Of a stretch of 64,000 bases of DNA, positions 25,721 through 33,653 are shown one piece after another. The notes under the pieces are model-generated. The model ran no database searches. It saw nothing but the letters and a program-made list of their open reading frames with translations, and was not told where the DNA came from. Both the position numbers and the translations under genes were made by a program. The stretch is from positions 124,001 through 188,000 of the forward strand of contig NZ_BBJU01000007.1 of the NCBI RefSeq assembly GCF_000739935.1, written 5' to 3'. Each line of letters begins with the position of its first letter. Within the stretch, counting starts at the first letter, position 1. This DNA is from Agrobacterium rubi TR3 = NBRC 13261 (lineage in GTDB: Bacteria; Pseudomonadota; Alphaproteobacteria; Rhizobiales; Rhizobiaceae).

Positions 25721-28006
25721 ATGGAGCCGAAACGCATTCTGTTCGTCTTTGCCTGGCTGGTGGTCGGTGGGGAGGAAACCGAGGTACGACTGCTTGCCCA
25801 AAATCTCGACCGAAAACGATACCGCATCGACGTTGTCGCCTGTTTCCGCAAACCCGGCATGCCGGAGCAGACCCATGAACAACTTCGCGCGCTCGGCGTC
25901 GACGTCGATATCACGCCCTACGAACTGTCGTTTGACGATACGGTCACCTATTTGGCCCGAAAAATTTCGGGCTATGATGTGGTGGTGTCGTGTCAAAATG
26001 TTGCAGACATCTATCCCGCTCTGGAGCGGCTTCACCTTCGCCCGTCGCTGATCGAACATGGCGGTCTCGTTTCTGAAGCGTTGGCCGGGCCGAAGCATTT
26101 TACCAACCGCTATGTCGGCGTGTGCCAATCGATCGTTGAGGCGGCAGCATCCGTGATGCCGGGACGCGAGCAACTTGCGATCGAAATTCCATCGATGGTC
26201 GATCTTGCAACATTCGATCCGCTCCACCGCTACGCCGCCCGCACTGCGCTCGGCATTGCCGACGACCAGGTGTTGATCGGCTGGGTCGGCAGGCTTGATC
26301 CCAAAAAGAATGTCGGCGATTTCATCGAGGCTGTGGCCCGCGTCAGCGCCGTCAACGAAAACGCCCGGTTCGTCATTGTCGGCGGTCCCGACGCCTTCAT
26401 GCCGGACTATGCGGTGCAGTTGAAGAAACTGGCGACGACGCGTGGCCTTGATGGCGTTTTGCAGTTTCTCGGCGACAGAAAAGACATCCCGGCGCTACTT
26501 TCGGCCTTCGATATCTTCGTCTGGCTCTCATCTGGTGAGGGAATGCCGCATGTTATCGCCGAAGCGGGCGCGGCCAGTCTTCCAGTCATTGCCACACCGG
26601 ATAATGGTGCTCTTCAACAAATCGAGGACGGGGTCTCAGGTCTGTTTGTACCGTTTGGCAACCCGGACGCCGTTGCAGAGCACATGTTGTCCCTCATTGC
26701 CTCGCCAACCCGCCGTAAGGCCCTTGGCGCGGCTTTGCGTCATCAGGTCGAAACGACCTATTCCGTTGAGGTGGTGATACCGCAATGGCAGCAATTGTTC
26801 GACGCTGTTATTCAAGAGCGGAACCCGGCCAAACCGACCGGCCTGTTTAGATCCTTCATTCAAGGCGGCTTTGAATGTTCGACACACCGGCTGCGGCTAA
26901 GAGATAACGAAGTCGAAGGGCGCCGCCTCGATATGATCGACGCAATCGGCCACGACATCCATGTGGCGCAGGATTACCGACAACTGGCTGGTCTTGGCAT
27001 CCGCACGGTTCGCGACGGGTTTCGCTGGCACTTGATCGACAAGGCAGGCAGCTACGACTGGTCGAGCATCCGCCCGATGTTACGGGCTGCCACGGAAACA
27101 GGCACCCAAGTCATCTGGGATCTGCTGCATTATGGGTGGCCGGATGATATCGATATCTGGTCGCCGGATTTCGTTGACAGATTTGCCCGCTACGCGCAGG
27201 CATGCGCACGGTTGGTGCGTGAAGAGAGCGACGACGTGCCGTTCTACTGCCCCGTCAATGAAATCTCGTTTTTCGCGTGGGGCGGGGGCGATGCCGGCTA
27301 TCTCAATCCGTTTGCGCATGGACGTGGCTTCGAGCTCAAAGTGCAGCTTGCGCGAGCCGCGATTGCCGCTATGGACGCGATCCTGAACATCGATCCGCGC
27401 GCACGTTTCGTCCATTGCGACCCCATCATCAATGTCATCATGGAGCCATCTCGCCCTTGGGAAGCAGGGGTTGCCGAAGGTCATCACCAATCGCAGTTTC
27501 AAGGCTGGGAGCTTTTGTCAGGCCGCATGTGGCCGCAAATCGGCGGCAACGAACGATATCTCGATATCATCGGTGTGAATTATTATTTCAATAATCAATG
27601 GATACATGGTGGTCCACCCATCGATATTGGCCACGCGCTCTACAAGCCCCTCAGCAAAATTCTGATCGAAACATATGCGCGATATGGCAGGCCGATGCTG
27701 ATCGCCGAGACAGGCATCGAAAACGACAGGCGGGCGTCTTGGTTCGACTATGTATCTGCACAGGCGCGTGATGCCATCGCTGCTGGCGTTCCGCTCGAAG
27801 GCATTTGCCTTTATCCCATAGCCAATCATCCGGGTTGGGACGACAAGCGGGCATGTCAGAATGGGTTGTTATCGGCTGAGGTGGGGTTAGATGGTCGACA
27901 GGCCTATGTCCCCCTGTTGGACGCGATCAAGGCGGCCCAGAATACCCAGCCAACAATGGCCGGTTTAAGCGATGTGTATCGCTCTGCCAATGTAAGGCAA
28001 ATATGA
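25721..28006 (+). CDS. Fusion of GT4 glycosyltransferase and family-1-like glycoside hydrolase
   Basis: A 761-aa protein. Residues 1-380 form a GT4 transferase: FVFAWLVVGGEETEVRLLAQNL, GWVGRLDPKKNVGDFIEAVARV, FLGDRKDIPALLSAFDIFVWLSSGEGMPHVIAEAGAASLPVIAT. Residues about 385-740 form a TIM-barrel glycosidase resembling GH1 beta-glucosidases: DGFRWHLIDKAGSYDW, WDLLHYGWPDDIDIW, acid/base Glu514 in CPVNEISFF and nucleophile Glu663 in LIAETGI. There is no signal peptide, so both activities would be cytoplasmic. ATG 25721 lies just past the upstream stop (25716-25718). Having a synthetic and a hydrolytic domain in one chain suggests editing, transglycosylation or a non-hydrolytic barrel. Last gene of the locus. 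Confidence 0.8.
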   Translation: MEPKRILFVFAWLVVGGEETEVRLLAQNLDRKRYRIDVVACFRKPGMPEQTHEQLRALGVDVDITPYELSFDDTVTYLARKISGYDVVVSCQNVADIYPALERLHLRPSLIEHGGLVSEALAGPKHFTNRYVGVCQSIVEAAASVMPGREQLAIEIPSMVDLATFDPLHRYAARTALGIADDQVLIGWVGRLDPKKNVGDFIEAVARVSAVNENARFVIVGGPDAFMPDYAVQLKKLATTRGLDGVLQFLGDRKDIPALLSAFDIFVWLSSGEGMPHVIAEAGAASLPVIATPDNGALQQIEDGVSGLFVPFGNPDAVAEHMLSLIASPTRRKALGAALRHQVETTYSVEVVIPQWQQLFDAVIQERNPAKPTGLFRSFIQGGFECSTHRLRLRDNEVEGRRLDMIDAIGHDIHVAQDYRQLAGLGIRTVRDGFRWHLIDKAGSYDWSSIRPMLRAATETGTQVIWDLLHYGWPDDIDIWSPDFVDRFARYAQACARLVREESDDVPFYCPVNEISFFAWGGGDAGYLNPFAHGRGFELKVQLARAAIAAMDAILNIDPRARFVHCDPIINVIMEPSRPWEAGVAEGHHQSQFQGWELLSGRMWPQIGGNERYLDIIGVNYYFNNQWIHGGPPIDIGHALYKPLSKILIETYARYGRPMLIAETGIENDRRASWFDYVSAQARDAIAAGVPLEGICLYPIANHPGWDDKRACQNGLLSAEVGLDGRQAYVPLLDAIKAAQNTQPTMAGLSDVYRSANVRQI

Positions 28007-28013
28007 TAGCGGT

Positions 28014-28042
28014 CTAGCCTGCCGGTATGAGCGGCAGGCTAG
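28014..28042. terminator. 11-bp hairpin between the glycan locus and the convergent cold-shock gene
   Basis: CTAGCCTGCCG (28014-28024) and CGGCAGGCTAG (28032-28042) form a perfect GC-rich stem with a 7-nt loop, between two convergent stops (28006 and 28055). It lacks a clear U-run on either side, so it may be a bidirectional, partly Rho-assisted terminator. Confidence 0.6.
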
Positions 28043-28054
28043 CGCAGACAAGCG

Positions 28055-28258
28055 TTAGAGAACGCTGACGTTTTCTGCCTTCGACTTGCCCGTCTTGCGG
28101 TCCTGGCCGATTTCGAAGCTGACCTTGTCACCTTCTCTAAGCGAGCCGCCCTGCTGAAGGGAAGACACGTGAACAAACACATCAGTTCCACCGTTTTCAG
28201 GTGTAATGAAGCCGAAACCTTTGTCGTCGTTGAAAAATTTCACAGTACCGGTAGGCAT
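28055..28258 (-). CDS. Cold-shock protein, CspA family
   Basis: A 67-aa single cold-shock domain that binds single-stranded RNA/DNA and prevents mRNA secondary structure. It begins [24 protein letters not shown], containing RNP1 (KGFGFI), followed by RNP2 as DVFVHVSSL, and ends [11 protein letters not shown]. Length and motifs match the family; rhizobia carry several copies. Monocistronic, with a 141-nt gap to the ABC transporter operon upstream. In this family the 5' leader often controls translation at low temperature; I did not identify a specific element. Confidence 0.95.
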   Translation of the reverse strand: MPTGTVKFFNDDKGFGFITPENGGTDVFVHVSSLQQGGSLREGDKVSFEIGQDRKTGKSKAENVSVL

Positions 28259-28399
28259 GACAGTTCCTTTTGATTTCCGTAGCCGTGTGACTCCGCGACA
28301 AACTCTTTATAGCGCGTTTGCGCCTCCATCAACTGCCAAGGTTAGAACTGCAAGCCATTGAGCTAAATTAAACGCCATTGAAGCCCAAAAATCTCACCA

Positions 28400-29039
28400 T
28401 CAGCGCGTTGCGACGGCGAATTTGCGCTCAAGATGGGCGCCGAAAATCGTCAGCGGGCAGCACATCACGAAGTAAAGAATACCAACGATGCTGAAAACGG
28501 TCAGCGGCTCGAATATTTGGTTCGAGATAATATTGCCCGCGCGCGTCAGTTCCGTGAAGCCCACGATGGACGCAAGCGATGTTCCTTTGATCAGTTGCAC
28601 CAGGAAACCAACCGTTGCCGGAAGCGAGATTCTGATCGCCTGCGGAAGAACGACATCCTTCGTTCGGGATATATACCGAAGACTGAGAGCCTTTGCTGCC
28701 TCGATCTGTCCTTTCGGCACGGCTTCGATCGAACCCCGCCATATCTCGCCCAGATAAGCGCTGGCATGAAGTGTCAGACCAATCGCCACGGCAATCCATG
28801 CGTCCAATCTGAAGCCGATGAGCGCCAATCCATAATAAACGACGAAAAGCTGCATCAGAAGCGGAGTGCCTTGGAAGACGGCGATAGGCTGAGGTCAGCC
28901 GCTCCAAAACGGCGATACCGGATGTTCGGGCCAGCGCGACCAAAAGTCCTGCGATGCAGCCGAAGACAAATCCAACGGCCGACAGCGCAACGGTCCACTT
29001 GAGGCCGATCAGCAGGAAGACAAATTCATCGTAACCCAT
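28400..29039 (-). pseudogene. Polar amino acid-type ABC permease broken by a frameshift
   Basis: Two frames together make one permease of about 213 aa. The N-terminal part (start ATG 29039) reads MGYDEFVFLLIGLKWTVALSAVGFVFG...ERLTSAY; the rest, IAVFQGTPLLMQLFVVYYG... with EAA loop EAAKALSLRYISRTKDVVLPQA, continues in another frame to 28400. The break is at 28883-28888: the coding strand reads GCCTATCGCC where GCCTATATCGCC would restore AYIAVFQG, i.e. loss of one AT from a TATAT run. It is the last gene of the operon, 10 nt after an intact sister permease. Either the transporter is inactivated or this is a sequencing error. Confidence 0.75.
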
Positions 29040-29049
29040 ATGACGGCTC

Positions 29050-29718
29050 CTACTTGACGGGGTAAGCGAAGTAGCGCGCCGAAAACAGAGAGAAGAGGCG
29101 CATCATGATCCAGGACATTACGAGATACAAAAGCGTGATTGTGAAATAGATTTCAAAACTGCGAAAGCTCTCGGACTCGATGCGTTGGGACACGGATGTC
29201 AACTCATAGGCAGAGATCGCGGACGCGATGCTGGTGGACAAGGTCAAAAGGACAAACTGGCTTGTCAGAGAAGGATAGATCGCCCGCAAAGCCGGCTTGA
29301 GGATAATCAGTCGGAAGACCTGCGCCTTGTGAAGACCAAGGGCCAAGCCCGCTTCCATCTGTCCCTTTGAAATGGACTGGACGCCTCCGCGGATAATCTC
29401 GATTGCGTATGCGCCGCCATTGATGCCAAGCGCGATGATGGCGGTGGGTGTCGGGTCGAGGCGGACACCGGCAAGCGGTAGGGCAAAATAGATAAAGAAA
29501 ATCTGCACCAGAAACGGCGTGTTGCGGATGATTTCCACAAAGCCGATGACGAGCCATCGAACCGCTTTGAAACGGGACGTGCGCAATGCGACGCCACCGA
29601 TGCCGATGATGATGGCCAGAACCATGCCGCACAGGGCAAGCGTAAACGTTCCAAGGCACGCCGAAAGCAGGCTTGGAAGACCATCGATGACGGGTGTGAA
29701 ATCCAGTTGATAATTCAT
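29050..29718 (-). CDS. Polar amino acid-type ABC transporter permease
   Basis: A 222-aa inner-membrane permease. It opens MNYQLDFTPVIDGLPSLLSACLGTFTLALCGMVLAI, has the conserved EIIRNTPFLVQIFFIYFALP and the EAA loop EAGLALGLHKAQVFRLIILKPALRAIYPSL. ATG 29718 overlaps the aroQ stop by 4 nt, so it is translationally coupled to aroQ. It forms a pair with the frameshifted permease downstream. No ATPase gene is in the operon. Substrate unknown; the aroQ gene in the middle points to shikimate/quinate-type compounds (inference). Confidence 0.87.
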   Translation of the reverse strand: MNYQLDFTPVIDGLPSLLSACLGTFTLALCGMVLAIIIGIGGVALRTSRFKAVRWLVIGFVEIIRNTPFLVQIFFIYFALPLAGVRLDPTPTAIIALGINGGAYAIEIIRGGVQSISKGQMEAGLALGLHKAQVFRLIILKPALRAIYPSLTSQFVLLTLSTSIASAISAYELTSVSQRIESESFRSFEIYFTITLLYLVMSWIMMRLFSLFSARYFAYPVK

Positions 29719-30167
29719 GACCTCTGCGCCTCTGTCACCATGCCGGACATTGCCTGAATGGCCAGCTCATAGCCCGCAGCACCGAAACCGATCAGGACGG
29801 CGTTTGCGACACGGGAAATGAGAGAGTTGTGATAGATGCTTTCGCGTGCATGAACGTTTGAGATGTGAAGTTCGATTTTTGGCGGATCGAACGTCTTTAG
29901 CGCGTCGAGAAGTGCGATGGACGTAAAGGTATAGCCGGCTGGGTTTATGATGATACCGCAGGCGTCTTCACGCGCCTGATGAACGCTTTCGACCAACTCA
30001 CCTTCGAAATTCGTCTGCCGGAATTCGATAGAAAAACCCAGGGTGTCCGCCTTAGCGATACAGCGGTCCTTGATATCCTGCAGCGTCGTCGTGCCGTAGA
30101 TCGATGGCTCGCGTTGTCCCAAAAGGTTGAGATTGGGTCCATTCAAGATGAAGAGTTTTTTGCTCAT
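29715..30167 (-). CDS. aroQ: 3-dehydroquinate dehydratase, type II
   Basis: A 150-aa cytoplasmic enzyme that interconverts 3-dehydroquinate and 3-dehydroshikimate, by the type II (dodecamer) mechanism. It begins KLFILNGPNLNLLGQREPSIYG, giving the catalytic Arg19 and Tyr24 at the canonical positions, then NFEGELVESVHQA, IINPAGYTFTSIALLDAL and the substrate-binding His of IELHISNVHARE. ATG 30167 gives the standard family length. It is embedded between a binding-protein gene and two permease genes. This suggests a catabolic role on imported quinate/dehydroquinate-like compounds rather than the housekeeping copy of aromatic biosynthesis, which would be elsewhere. Confidence 0.93.
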   Translation of the reverse strand: MSKKLFILNGPNLNLLGQREPSIYGTTTLQDIKDRCIAKADTLGFSIEFRQTNFEGELVESVHQAREDACGIIINPAGYTFTSIALLDALKTFDPPKIELHISNVHARESIYHNSLISRVANAVLIGFGAAGYELAIQAMSGMVTEAQRS

Positions 30168-30271
30168 GGTCGTGCTCTTGGGGCTACCGTCGAGATATTC
30201 TCGCACGCACAGAAAGGGTGCCGGTGGACATCCGATGACGCCCACCGTTGTTGCAACAGACCGAACTGAGC

Positions 30272-31102
30272 CTATTTCGCGACGAAGGAGATGCCTTCAA
30301 GACTATCTGGGAACTCCGGCACGGGTACCTTCATCCACTTGTCGTAAATGGTCTTCAACTCGCCATTTGTCTTGATCTTGTCGATGAAGGTGTTGAGCGC
30401 CGCATTGATTTCCTTTTCGCCCAAACGTGTACACGCACCGTTATAGAGCTTCTGGAATTCAAGCTTGTTTTCAAACTCACCCGGGCGGGCTTTTTCGACG
30501 CGGTCCATATAGAATATGTTGCCGCCCAAGGCCTGCACCTGACCGGAAGCCAGCGCCTGAACGCTTGCGGCGTCACCGTCATACCGGCGGATCGTTGCCG
30601 TTGAAGGCGCATTTTTCGTCACCTGCGTATCCTGTGCGGCACCCTTCGCAACAGAGATCGTCAGGTTGGCCATGTCGTCATTGGTCTTGATGGACATCGA
30701 TTTCGGTCCAATCAGAACGATGGCATTGGCGACATAAGGCTTGCTGAATTGTACGGCTTTTGCACGGTCCGGCAGCATGGCCATGGTTGCAAACAAAAGG
30801 TCGACACGGCCACTGGTCAGTGCGGGAATGCGGTTGTTGACTTCAAGCGGTACGAACTCGACGGGAACGCCGAGTTCCTTGCCGAACAGTGTCGCTATAT
30901 CCGCATCAAGTCCATCTTGCTTGCCAGCGCTGGTGACGAACCCCCAGGGCGGGTTGTCTCCCTGGATGCCAACAATGAGCTTGCCGCGGGCCTTGATCTC
31001 ATCTGGTGTAATCGCAGATGCGGTTTGGGCAAGGCCCAGACCTGCTGCCAACATCGCTGTACCCAGCAAAATGTGTCGTCGTGTCCACGTTGATCTGAAC
31101 AT
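30272..31102 (-). CDS. ABC transporter substrate-binding protein (SBP_bac_3)
   Basis: A 276-aa periplasmic binding protein. The leader MFRSTWTRRHILLGTAMLAAGLGL...ASA is Sec-like, with a Tat-resembling R-R pair (TRRHILLG). The family-3 core shows GKLIVGIQGDNPPWGFVTSAGKQDGLDADIATLFGKELG, SGRVDLLFATMAMLPDRAKAVQFSKPY and ALGGNIFYMDRV. It is the first gene of the unit SBP-aroQ-permease-permease(fs), 104 nt ahead of aroQ. A 13-bp palindrome, GATTTT-T-AAAATC (31205-31217), lies about 100 nt upstream and may be the binding site of the GntR regulator next door. Ligand unknown. Confidence 0.87.
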   Translation of the reverse strand: MFRSTWTRRHILLGTAMLAAGLGLAQTASAITPDEIKARGKLIVGIQGDNPPWGFVTSAGKQDGLDADIATLFGKELGVPVEFVPLEVNNRIPALTSGRVDLLFATMAMLPDRAKAVQFSKPYVANAIVLIGPKSMSIKTNDDMANLTISVAKGAAQDTQVTKNAPSTATIRRYDGDAASVQALASGQVQALGGNIFYMDRVEKARPGEFENKLEFQKLYNGACTRLGEKEINAALNTFIDKIKTNGELKTIYDKWMKVPVPEFPDSLEGISFVAK

Positions 31103-31327
31103 TGAATTCCTCCTCCATTTTTGAAACGGCGTAAGCCTTGCAGCTATTCCTCACCCTTCACTGCTGGTTGCATAGTTGCAGCAAGCGATCAAGAAATCAA
31201 CATAGATTTTTAAAATCATATGCTGATTTACAAAGTTGTGAAGTTACTGAAGTTTAAGAGCGAGCGAAGACAATCCGCTTGTCGAAACAGTAGCGTTCTC
31301 TGACTATAGAGTGTGCCGAGTCGCGGA

Positions 31328-32002
31328 TTAGGACAGGAAACCGCTTTTCAGAACGTGATCGACGCCGCTCATGATGTGCTTGCGGACGATTGTCCGGGCG
31401 CTCTCGACATCTCTTTTAAGCGCCGCGTCGAAAAGCAATTTGTGGTCGTTGACGACGGCCGCACCACGAAACGTCTTTGCGAGCAGATGATAGCGCAGGA
31501 AACGATCGAAGACCGATGACAATGTTGCCATCAACGTCGAGGAGTTGCACGCCGAGACGATGGCATGATGAAACTCCCAATCATATCTGACCCAATCGAT
31601 CGTGCGTGACGCGTCGCCACTTAGCAGCTTTCGCTCTGCTGCGGCCAACTTGTAGTGAGCGGCAACGATACGCCCTTCCCAGTCGATATCGCCTTCAACG
31701 AAGGCTAGTCCCAGCGCATGCGTTTCCAAAACTATGCGTAGATCGGCAAGTTCATTGAGTTCCTGGCGTGAAACAGGACTGACCTCAAAGCCGCGCTGCC
31801 CCTCAGCGACAACGAGATTTTCCATGGCCAGGCGGCTCAGTATTTCACGAAGGGAGGGAATGCTGATCTCGTACCGCTCTTTGGTTTGCTCCAGCTTAAT
31901 CTTGGAGCCGGGCAGAAGATCGCCAGAGATGATGTCTTGGCGGATTTGTCGAAAAACGACGTCTCCAATGGTTTCTGCGGGTGACTGGTTTTTCTTGAGC
32001 AT
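31328..32002 (-). CDS. GntR family transcriptional regulator (FadR/FCD type)
   Basis: A 224-aa regulator with an N-terminal winged helix (IGDVVFRQIRQDIISGDLLPGSKI, YEISIPSLREILSRLAMENLV) and an FCD effector domain (ELADLRIVLETHALGLAF, WEFHHAIVSACNS, ARTIVRKHIMSGVDHV) with the spaced Asp/His residues that hold a metal in this family. ATG 32002 gives a normal N-terminus; a longer reading to 32029 is possible. It precedes the SBP-aroQ-permease operon on the same strand with a 225-nt gap and is divergent from the catalase-like gene. Most likely it represses the transporter operon. Confidence 0.85.
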   Translation of the reverse strand: MLKKNQSPAETIGDVVFRQIRQDIISGDLLPGSKIKLEQTKERYEISIPSLREILSRLAMENLVVAEGQRGFEVSPVSRQELNELADLRIVLETHALGLAFVEGDIDWEGRIVAAHYKLAAAERKLLSGDASRTIDWVRYDWEFHHAIVSACNSSTLMATLSSVFDRFLRYHLLAKTFRGAAVVNDHKLLFDAALKRDVESARTIVRKHIMSGVDHVLKSGFLS

Positions 32003-32164
32003 GTGTTTTCCAAACCGCAGGACGCGCAACGTTGCGTCTGAAATCTATGACGTTTTTATTATCGTCAGACATATTCATTAAAGGGCAGGGCCAATCAAGT
32101 GCGTTCTACAGGAACTTGTCAGCTTTTTCAGAGTTTTACGGTTGCCACTCTAGGAGCCCAAACC

Positions 32165-33241
32165 ATGAACCTATCCCAACCTGTCCGCTTTTCTCCCGAT
32201 CTCGAAGTTATTGACCCAGATGAACATGAAACCATCTCTGGCTTGAACGAGACATTCGATTATATTCTGGAAAAAACATCAGAAGATTATGGCCACGCCG
32301 TGCGTTCGGTCCATGCTAAGGCCCATGGCCTGTTGAAAGGCGAGTTCATCGTCAGCGACTGCTTGCCGTTGGAGTTGGCGCAGGGTCTTTTTGCGAAACC
32401 CGGAACCTACACGGTCTTCATGCGGCTTTCGACCAACGCAGGCGACATACTGCCGGATGCAATCTCGTTGCCGCGCGGACTGGCCATGAAAATCGTCGGT
32501 GTCGATGGTGAGAGGCTCCCCGATGCGGAGGGGCGAAGCCAGGATTTCGTCATGGTCAACGGCCCCGTTTTTCAGGCGAAGACCAGCGAAAAGTTTCTCG
32601 GTAGCCTGAAGCTTCTTGCAAAAACGACGGACAAGATGGAAGGAACAAAGAAGGTCATTTCAAGCGTTTTGCAGACTGCGAACAAGGCGCTCGAGGCCAT
32701 CGGCGTGACCAGCTCGACGGTGCAATCGATGGGCGGCGCGCCCAACATCGACCCACTTGGCGAGACCTATTTCAGCGTGACGCCGTTTCGCTACGGCGAC
32801 TATGTCGCAAAGTTTCGTCTGAAACCGGCCTCTCCGGAACTGCTTGAGCTGACCGACCGGGAAATCGATACCAGCACCAGTGACGACGCGATACGCAACA
32901 CCGTTCAGGCAGAAATGCAGACGACCCGTGGCGTGTGGGAATTTCAGGTTCAACTCTGTCGTGACATCGATGCCCAGCCCATTGAAGACCCGACGGTTGA
33001 GTGGGATCAGGAGGAAGCGCCCTTCGTAACGGTTGCTACGGTAACAGCGTCTCCTCAGGATAGCTGGAGCCCCGAGATGGTCCAGAAAGTAGACGAGCAA
33101 ATGCGGTTCAGTATCTGGACCGGCCTTGCCGCCCACCAACCACTTGGGAACATCAACAGAGCCCGCAAGGCGACATACCAGCACTCGGCAGATTACCGCG
33201 AGCGCTTCAATGGCTGTCCTATCCATGAGCCGCAAGGCTAG
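32165..33241 (+). CDS. Catalase family (heme) protein, short form
   Basis: A 358-aa protein of the catalase-like superfamily, much shorter than classical monofunctional catalases (about 480-750 aa). Visible conserved parts are VRSVHAKAHGLLKGEFIV (active-site His region), FMRLSTNAGDILPDAISLPRGLAMKIVGVDGERL and QDFVMVNGPVF. The C-terminus (IWTGLAAHQPLGNINRARKATYQHSADYRERFNG) resembles the short catalase-family proteins encoded beside peroxide or lipid-peroxide functions. No signal peptide is evident from ATG 32165. It may act on organic hydroperoxides rather than H2O2. It stands alone, divergent from the GntR gene. Confidence 0.8.
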   Translation: MNLSQPVRFSPDLEVIDPDEHETISGLNETFDYILEKTSEDYGHAVRSVHAKAHGLLKGEFIVSDCLPLELAQGLFAKPGTYTVFMRLSTNAGDILPDAISLPRGLAMKIVGVDGERLPDAEGRSQDFVMVNGPVFQAKTSEKFLGSLKLLAKTTDKMEGTKKVISSVLQTANKALEAIGVTSSTVQSMGGAPNIDPLGETYFSVTPFRYGDYVAKFRLKPASPELLELTDREIDTSTSDDAIRNTVQAEMQTTRGVWEFQVQLCRDIDAQPIEDPTVEWDQEEAPFVTVATVTASPQDSWSPEMVQKVDEQMRFSIWTGLAAHQPLGNINRARKATYQHSADYRERFNGCPIHEPQG

Positions 33242-33502
33242 GCAACGTGGGGTCTACGTTGTGGAAACCAACGCAATGACGTTATCCAAACCGAGTTGAG
33301 GCTCTTCGATCTAACACATCGGAGAGCCGTTCATCGACATCGCACCGCTAGGCGATTGATGCCTGCCATTTTCCCGCTCGATGTACTGTGCTGAAATAAA
33401 GCGACGAAGGCGGCAATTCCTCTCCTGTTAAAACCGTCGCTGGCGTCTCGGACGCAACTTCCTGATGATCCACCTTCGCGTGCCAAAAAATTGAGCAATA
33501 AA

Positions 33503-33537
33503 TTTATCAAACGGTAAAAAATTTATCATTTGATAAA
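33503..33537. promoter_or_regulatory. Tandem 16-bp palindromes upstream of the rut operon
   Basis: TTTATCA-tt-TGATAAA (33522-33537) is a perfect 7-bp inverted repeat with a 2-nt spacer. TTTATCA-aa-CGGTAAA (33503-33518) is an imperfect copy 19 bp upstream, i.e. nearly two helical turns. This is the geometry of a dimeric regulator binding two adjacent sites. It does not match the known enterobacterial RutR box. Which protein binds is unknown. Confidence 0.5.
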
Positions 33538-33589
33538 GATCGTAAATCCGTTACCTTGAAAATCCTTGTATTTACTGGGCATCAGAGAC

Positions 33590-33605
33590 TGGCACGGAAC
33601 CTGCA
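33590..33605 (+). promoter_or_regulatory. Sigma-54 (RpoN) promoter for rutABCDEF
   Basis: TGGCACGGAACCTGCA matches the -24/-12 consensus TGGCACG-N4-TTGCW with a single C-for-T change and the required GG...GC spacing. Transcription would start near 33616, leaving a 38-nt leader to rutA. In E. coli the rut operon is under nitrogen (NtrC) control, so this fits nitrogen-limitation induction. Confidence 0.65.
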
Positions 33606-33653
33606 TTCATTCTTTCAAACGTTGAACACGGGAACAGGAACTGGAGGATGCAA

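Larger units (their letters stand above)
33242..33653. other. Intergenic control region upstream of rutA (about 410 nt)
   Basis: No gene is supported. The right half is A/T-rich and carries two tandem TTTATCA palindromes (33503-33537) and a sigma-54-type promoter (33590-33605). The left half (33242-33480) shows nothing I can assign. Confidence 0.6.
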
